The translations under genes were made by a program, and so were the position numbers. A stretch of 9,167 nt of DNA from an uncultured Eisenbergiella sp. (GTDB lineage: Bacteria > Bacillota > Clostridia > Lachnospirales > Lachnospiraceae), in the NCBI GenBank assembly GCA_947626725.1, contig CANQTI010000068.1, forward strand, positions 1 through 9,167, read 5' to 3'. This document shows, piece after piece, positions 6,525-9,167 of the stretch. Each line of letters opens with the position of its first letter. Position 1 is the stretch's first letter. The notes beneath the pieces were generated by a model, which did not search any database, was not told the DNA's origin, and saw only the letters and a list, made by a program, of their open reading frames with translations.

Positions 6525-7949
6525 ATGCGGATTCTGGATTTGCTGCGGATGAGTTCCAGCAGTCTCTTCAAAAGAAAATTCAGGACGGTTTTGACGGTGC
6601 TGGGCGTAATGATCGGTACGGCGTCTATCGTGGTCATGGTTTCGCTGGGCCTGGGGCTGAACCGGGCTTCCATGGCGGAGATCGAGCGCTACGGCGGGCT
6701 GACGACGGTCACAGTGCGGGAAGGAAGAGGCGGTGCCTCGAGCTCATCGGGGGTGTACGGCGTCGTGGGTTCCGTTTCCGTCATCGGCGGCTCCGGTTCT
6801 TCCTCTTCTTCAGAGGAAGTGATGCGCCTGGATGATGATGCGCTGGCGGTGCTTTCCGGACTGGAGCATGTGGAGAGCGCAGCTCCTTCCCTGCGGCTGT
6901 CCGCACTGGCGAAATACGGGTCCTATGAATGTTATCTGAGCATTGAGGGCACGACGCCGGAGGGGATGGCGAACAAGAACATTCAGATTGGGGACGGACA
7001 CCTGCCGGAGAATTCTTCGGAACTGGAGTTCTTCTACGGCAATATGGTGGCCGCGGATTTTTATAATCCGAAGACTTATGACTATCCCTATTACTCCAAT
7101 CAGGAAATGGTCGTGGATTTCATGAAGGATACCGTATTCATCATCTTCGACATGGATGCCTACTGGAGCAGTCAGGGAAATCAGAACGTGCCCGGTCAGG
7201 ACGGCGGGAGCGTCGTGCAGCCGCCGAAAAAATACATCATTCCCACCGCCGGCGTGGAAAAGCCCAATGGAGAGAACGAATGGAGCAACAACGGCTACAC
7301 GGTTTTCTGCAATCTGGATGCGCTGGAGACCACGCTGAAGCGCGTATTCCGCAATAAGGTCATACCGGGGCAGCCTACCACTTCCACAGGGAAGCCCTAT
7401 AAAGATATTTATTATTCCTGGATCGATGTGAACGTGGACGATATTGAAAACGTGCTGGCGGTGCAGGAGCAGATTCAGGCGCTGGGGTACAGCGCCAGCA
7501 GCAACATCAAGTGGATCGAATCCACCAGACAGCAGTACGCCAACGTGCAGGCCATGCTGGGGGGAATCGGCGCGGTGGCGCTTCTTGTCGCGGCGATCGG
7601 CATCACCAATACGATGATGATGTCTATTTATGAGCGGACGAAGGAAATCGGCGTCATGAAGGTGCTGGGCTGCGATATGCGCAACATCCAGACTCTGTTT
7701 CTGATCGAGGCAGCCTATATCGGACTGATCGGCGGATTGGTGGGTCTTGGGGCCAGTTACGGCATATCCGCTATTATTAACCATGCGGTGGCTGCCAGCG
7801 GCAATACGATGGAAGGCCTGTCCTACATTCCGCCCTGGCTCGCGCTGGCGTCCGTCGTCTTCGCCGTGATCATTGGCATGGTGGCAGGGTTCTTCCCTTC
7901 CAGAAGGGCGATGAAGCTGAGCCCCCTGGCCGCGATTCGAAACGAATAA
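6525..7949 (+). CDS. ABC transporter permease, MacB/FtsX family
   Basis: This 474-residue membrane protein has four helices: one near residues 15-40 (FRTVLTVLGVMIGTASIVVM) and three in the C-terminal FtsX domain, about 345-367, 392-415 and 438-457. Between helix 1 and 2 lies a MacB-type extracytoplasmic domain of about 300 residues. YERTKEIGVMKVLGCDMRNI between helices 2 and 3 and the ending FFPSRRAMKLSPLAAIRNE are hallmarks of the family. MacB-type proteins usually work as dimers by mechanotransmission, moving or extracting substrates at the outer face of the membrane. In this case the ATPase is a separate polypeptide. Residues about 70-100 are unusually rich in Ser and Gly (SSSS, GGSGSSSSSEE). 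The gene begins 48 bases after the surface-protein stop, so it probably shares its mRNA. Confidence 0.93.
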   Translation: MRILDLLRMSSSSLFKRKFRTVLTVLGVMIGTASIVVMVSLGLGLNRASMAEIERYGGLTTVTVREGRGGASSSSGVYGVVGSVSVIGGSGSSSSSEEVMRLDDDALAVLSGLEHVESAAPSLRLSALAKYGSYECYLSIEGTTPEGMANKNIQIGDGHLPENSSELEFFYGNMVAADFYNPKTYDYPYYSNQEMVVDFMKDTVFIIFDMDAYWSSQGNQNVPGQDGGSVVQPPKKYIIPTAGVEKPNGENEWSNNGYTVFCNLDALETTLKRVFRNKVIPGQPTTSTGKPYKDIYYSWIDVNVDDIENVLAVQEQIQALGYSASSNIKWIESTRQQYANVQAMLGGIGAVALLVAAIGITNTMMMSIYERTKEIGVMKVLGCDMRNIQTLFLIEAAYIGLIGGLVGLGASYGISAIINHAVAASGNTMEGLSYIPPWLALASVVFAVIIGMVAGFFPSRRAMKLSPLAAIRNE

Positions 7950-8086
7950 CAAGACGATAATAAACGGTATTTTACTTTGAATAGATAGAATTGTCAGATA
8001 ATTCAAATAATAATAAAACTATTATATGAAAAGTGAAACTAATTTTTGGTAAAAACAGATAAATTTATTTTTACGAAGAAATTGTG
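7950..8086 (+). other. AT-rich intergenic stretch
   Basis: The base composition drops sharply after the permease stop. I find no gene and no clear terminator. GAATT-gtcagat-AATTC (7990-8006) and GTAAAAA (8049-8055) with TTTTTAC (8068-8074) are weak inverted repeats. The stretch directly upstream of the promoter at 8087 could act as an AT-rich UP element. Confidence 0.5.
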
Positions 8087-8115
8087 TTGACAAAACTGCG
8101 ATCTCCCGATATAAT
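8087..8115 (+). promoter_or_regulatory. Consensus sigma-A promoter
   Basis: TTGACA (8087-8092), a 17-bp spacer and TATAAT (8110-8115) match the housekeeping consensus at all twelve bases. AT-rich DNA precedes it. Transcription would begin near 8122 on the plus strand and should be strong unless repressed. No obvious operator inverted repeat overlaps it. Confidence 0.9.
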
Positions 8116-8143
8116 GTGACTATAAACAAAAGAGATACAGAAC

Positions 8144-8200
8144 AGAAAGGGAGTGGTTCCACCGAGAACGGAAGCAGATGAACCCTTTCTCCAAAAGGGT
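8144..8200 (+). promoter_or_regulatory. Alternative RNA helices around a start codon
   Basis: AGAAAGGG (8144-8151) can pair with CCCTTTCT (8183-8190), an 8-bp helix that closes over the weak ribosome site GGAAG (8170-8174) and ATG (8178). ACCCTTT (8182-8188) can instead pair with AAAGGGT (8194-8200), a 7-bp hairpin with a 5-nt loop. The two helices share the same middle arm and exclude each other, an arrangement seen in translational switches and leaders. No known riboswitch or T-box motif is recognised. Confidence 0.4.
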
Positions 8201-8424
8201 ACAAGACCTTGACAACTTCATAGAGATGCTTTAAAGCGAATGGGAACATTCAAGAGACTTTAAAGCGAGCATATGTTGAGACTATTTTATCGAGTACACA
8301 CCATGAAGTGGCGCAGGAAGGAAGAGGTTTCAGACGGCAGGGAAACACGATGGAACGGATCGCCGCCGGGGATTTCGGAAAACCGTCACAGTACGCAGGG
8401 TACAGGAAAAGGATGGAAAGATAG
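8178..8424 (+). CDS. Putative 81-residue protein joined by +1 frameshift (or broken gene)
   Basis: The ATG at 8178 opens MNPFSKRVQDLDNFIEML, ending in CTT followed by TAA at 8232. Skipping one base (T8232) gives AAA GCG AAT and an open frame of 63 codons to TAG at 8422, starting KANGNIQETLKRAYVETIL and including RIAAGDFGKPSQYAGYRKR. The join FIEML-KANGN reads as a smooth helical stretch, and the second frame has no good start of its own. CTT plus a stop, with purine-rich ATAGAG three bases upstream, resembles the prfB slip site (CTT TGA after AGGGGG). The unit has its own strong promoter and terminator. I do not recognise the protein and assign no function. Alternatives are an ordinary mutation or sequencing error, an 18-codon leader peptide, or a non-coding RNA. 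An overlapping ORF, 8273-8464, in the third frame looks less protein-like (Arg/Lys/Trp-rich). Confidence 0.4.
8229..8268 (+). repeat. Direct repeat of CTTTAAAGCGA
   Basis: The 11-mer occurs at 8229-8239 and 8258-8268, offset by 29 bases. The first copy contains the stop and slip site CTT TAA A. The second ends a seven-codon ORF (ATG at 8240, also finishing CTT TAA). Flanking bases are not conserved, so a simple recent duplication is not obvious. Confidence 0.6.
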
Positions 8425-8430
8425 AAGGAA

Positions 8431-8464
8431 AAGGAGGTACAGGCCGTTGGACAACATAGCATAA
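8431..8464 (+). other. Consensus ribosome site with a five-codon TTG mini-ORF
   Basis: AAGGAGG (8431-8437) is the best Shine-Dalgarno match in the window. Nine bases on is TTG GAC AAC ATA GCA TAA, which ends two bases before the terminator stem. A five-codon peptide (start-D-N-I-A) is unlikely to be functional itself. The site may load ribosomes near the terminator or be a relic of a deleted gene. Confidence 0.3.
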
Positions 8465-8465
8465 T

Positions 8466-8508
8466 GCGGGTATCAATCGAAAAAGATGATTGATACCCGC
8501 TTCTTTTT
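8466..8508 (+). terminator. Strong intrinsic terminator
   Basis: GCGGGTATCAATC (8466-8478) and GATTGATACCCGC (8488-8500) form a perfect 13-bp stem with a 9-nt loop, followed by ttcttttt (8501-8508). It closes the transcript starting near 8122 at roughly 385 nt and insulates the downstream GH3 gene. Confidence 0.93.
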
Positions 8509-8554
8509 GTGTTAATGTATATATGTTGGTTTCAGACTGTACGAAAAGAATGAC

Positions 8555-8560
8555 GGAGAG
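8555..8560 (+). promoter_or_regulatory. Ribosome site of the GH3 gene
   Basis: GGAGAG lies ten bases before the ATG at 8571. An in-frame ATG at 8550 would add seven residues but has only gaaaaga before it. No convincing promoter is seen between the terminator and the gene; tgtatatat at 8516-8524 is a weak -10 candidate without a -35. Confidence 0.5.
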
Positions 8561-8570
8561 AAACGGAATT

Positions 8571-9167
8571 ATGTCAGATAGAGAAGACCGCAGAGCATTC
8601 AGAAGAAGGAGAAGGATTCGCAATCAGGTCATATCCTATGCGGTGACGGTCGTGCTTGCCGCAGCTGCAGTCGCCGGCTGTTTCCTGGGGATCCGTGCGG
8701 CGGCGGGAGCCATCGCGGAGCACAGACAGGAACGGGAAGCGAACAGACAGGCGATGATCGATTCGTCGATGGCAGCGGAATCCGCGGAGGTGGAGTCCGC
8801 GGTGGCGCAGCTTTTGGATGAGATGGAGTCCCAGTCCCTGACGGAAACAGAAACGGAATATACGCCGGAAAACGCGTTGGCTGAGATGGTGGCCGACAGC
8901 ATCGCGTCCATGTCGCTGGAACAGAAGGTTGCGGGGCTGTTTTTTGTGACTCCGGAACAGATCACCGGGGTTTCCCAGGCGGTCCAGGCGGGCGAGGGCA
9001 CGCGGGAAGCGCTGGCGAAATATCCGGTCGGCGGGCTGATCTATTTTGAAAAGAACATACAGTCGGGCGAACAGCTTCAGGAAATGCTTTCCAATACGGT
9101 TTCCTACAGCGCGTTCCCCCTTTTCCTGGGCGTGGATGAGGAAGGCGGCAGCGTTGCCCGTGTGGCG
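8571..9167 (+). CDS. Glycoside hydrolase family 3 protein, membrane-anchored, N-terminal part (3' end outside window)
   Basis: The first 199 residues are visible and the frame is open at the window edge. The N-terminus is very basic (FRRRRRIR) and leads into a hydrophobic helix (about 20-40), a signal anchor. It contains VAGC (Cys37), which also fits a lipobox, so lipoprotein processing is possible. Residues about 45-105 form a Glu/Ser/Ala-rich linker. From about 105 the GH3 N-terminal domain starts: MSLEQKVAGLFFVTPEQ, then KYPVGGLIYFEKNI and PLFLGVDEEGGSVARV, with Asp189 in the conserved DEEGG. This pattern is typical of NagZ-like beta-N-acetylhexosaminidases, which trim beta-linked N-acetylglucosamine from cell-wall or glycan fragments. 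The diagnostic catalytic His/Asp segment lies beyond the window, so substrate stays open; beta-glucosidase is the alternative. It would act at the outer face of the membrane. Confidence 0.9.
   Translation, partial: MSDREDRRAFRRRRRIRNQVISYAVTVVLAAAAVAGCFLGIRAAAGAIAEHRQEREANRQAMIDSSMAAESAEVESAVAQLLDEMESQSLTETETEYTPENALAEMVADSIASMSLEQKVAGLFFVTPEQITGVSQAVQAGEGTREALAKYPVGGLIYFEKNIQSGEQLQEMLSNTVSYSAFPLFLGVDEEGGSVARVA

Noticed and set aside
6810..8006. 398-codon minus-strand frame over the permease
   Set aside because: It is a shadow of the permease gene, with no recognisable domain in its product.
8273..8464. 63-codon ORF as a real gene
   Set aside because: There is no ribosome site before ATG 8273, and the Arg/Lys/Trp-rich composition is unlike a folded protein. 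The competing frame joined to ATG 8178 looks more protein-like.
8116..8465. RNase P RNA, tmRNA, 6S RNA, SRP RNA or T-box leader
   Set aside because: The diagnostic conserved stretches of these RNAs that I know were looked for by eye and not found. An Infernal/Rfam search would settle it.
7950..8570. Insertion element or MITE
   Set aside because: No terminal inverted repeats, target duplications or transposase remnants are visible. The only long inverted repeat is the terminator.

Overview
The window looks like chromosomal DNA from a gut-type Clostridia, most likely Lachnospiraceae. Coding DNA is GC-rich with good Shine-Dalgarno sites, nearly all genes lie on the plus strand, and the gene families are typical of that group. 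Genus and species cannot be given from sequence alone. I see no rRNA, tRNA, CRISPR array, transposase or phage gene.

Region 1 (1-3528) is an aspartate-family amino acid operon. It holds the 3' part of homoserine dehydrogenase (hom), an ApgM-like alkaline-phosphatase-superfamily protein of the type proposed to act as a homoserine kinase, and aspartate kinase. Together they would run from aspartate to aspartyl phosphate and from aspartate semialdehyde through homoserine to phosphohomoserine. No classical thrB or thrC is visible. A 20-bp minisatellite (six units, arranged as two 60-bp copies) fills the gap before aspartate kinase.

Region 2 (3529-7949) starts with a probable terminator and an extended -10 promoter. 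It then encodes a three-gene MacB/FtsX-type ABC system: an ATPase with a repetitive acidic tail, a surface-anchored protein with beta-sandwich domains, and a permease. The three genes are close together and probably form one operon. The substrate is unknown.

Region 3 (7950-8570) is about 620 bases with no gene of ordinary length. After an AT-rich stretch comes a consensus sigma-A promoter (TTGACA, 17 bp, TATAAT), and about 350 bases later a very strong intrinsic terminator. Between them is an 18-codon ORF ending in CTT TAA A. A +1 slip there would join it to a 63-codon open frame and give an 81-residue protein. The site resembles the prfB frameshift site. The 5' end of the transcript can form two mutually exclusive helices around the start codon. 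This compact unit is the most novel-looking part of the window.

Region 4 (8571-9167) is the 5' part of a membrane-anchored glycoside hydrolase family 3 protein, which runs off the window.
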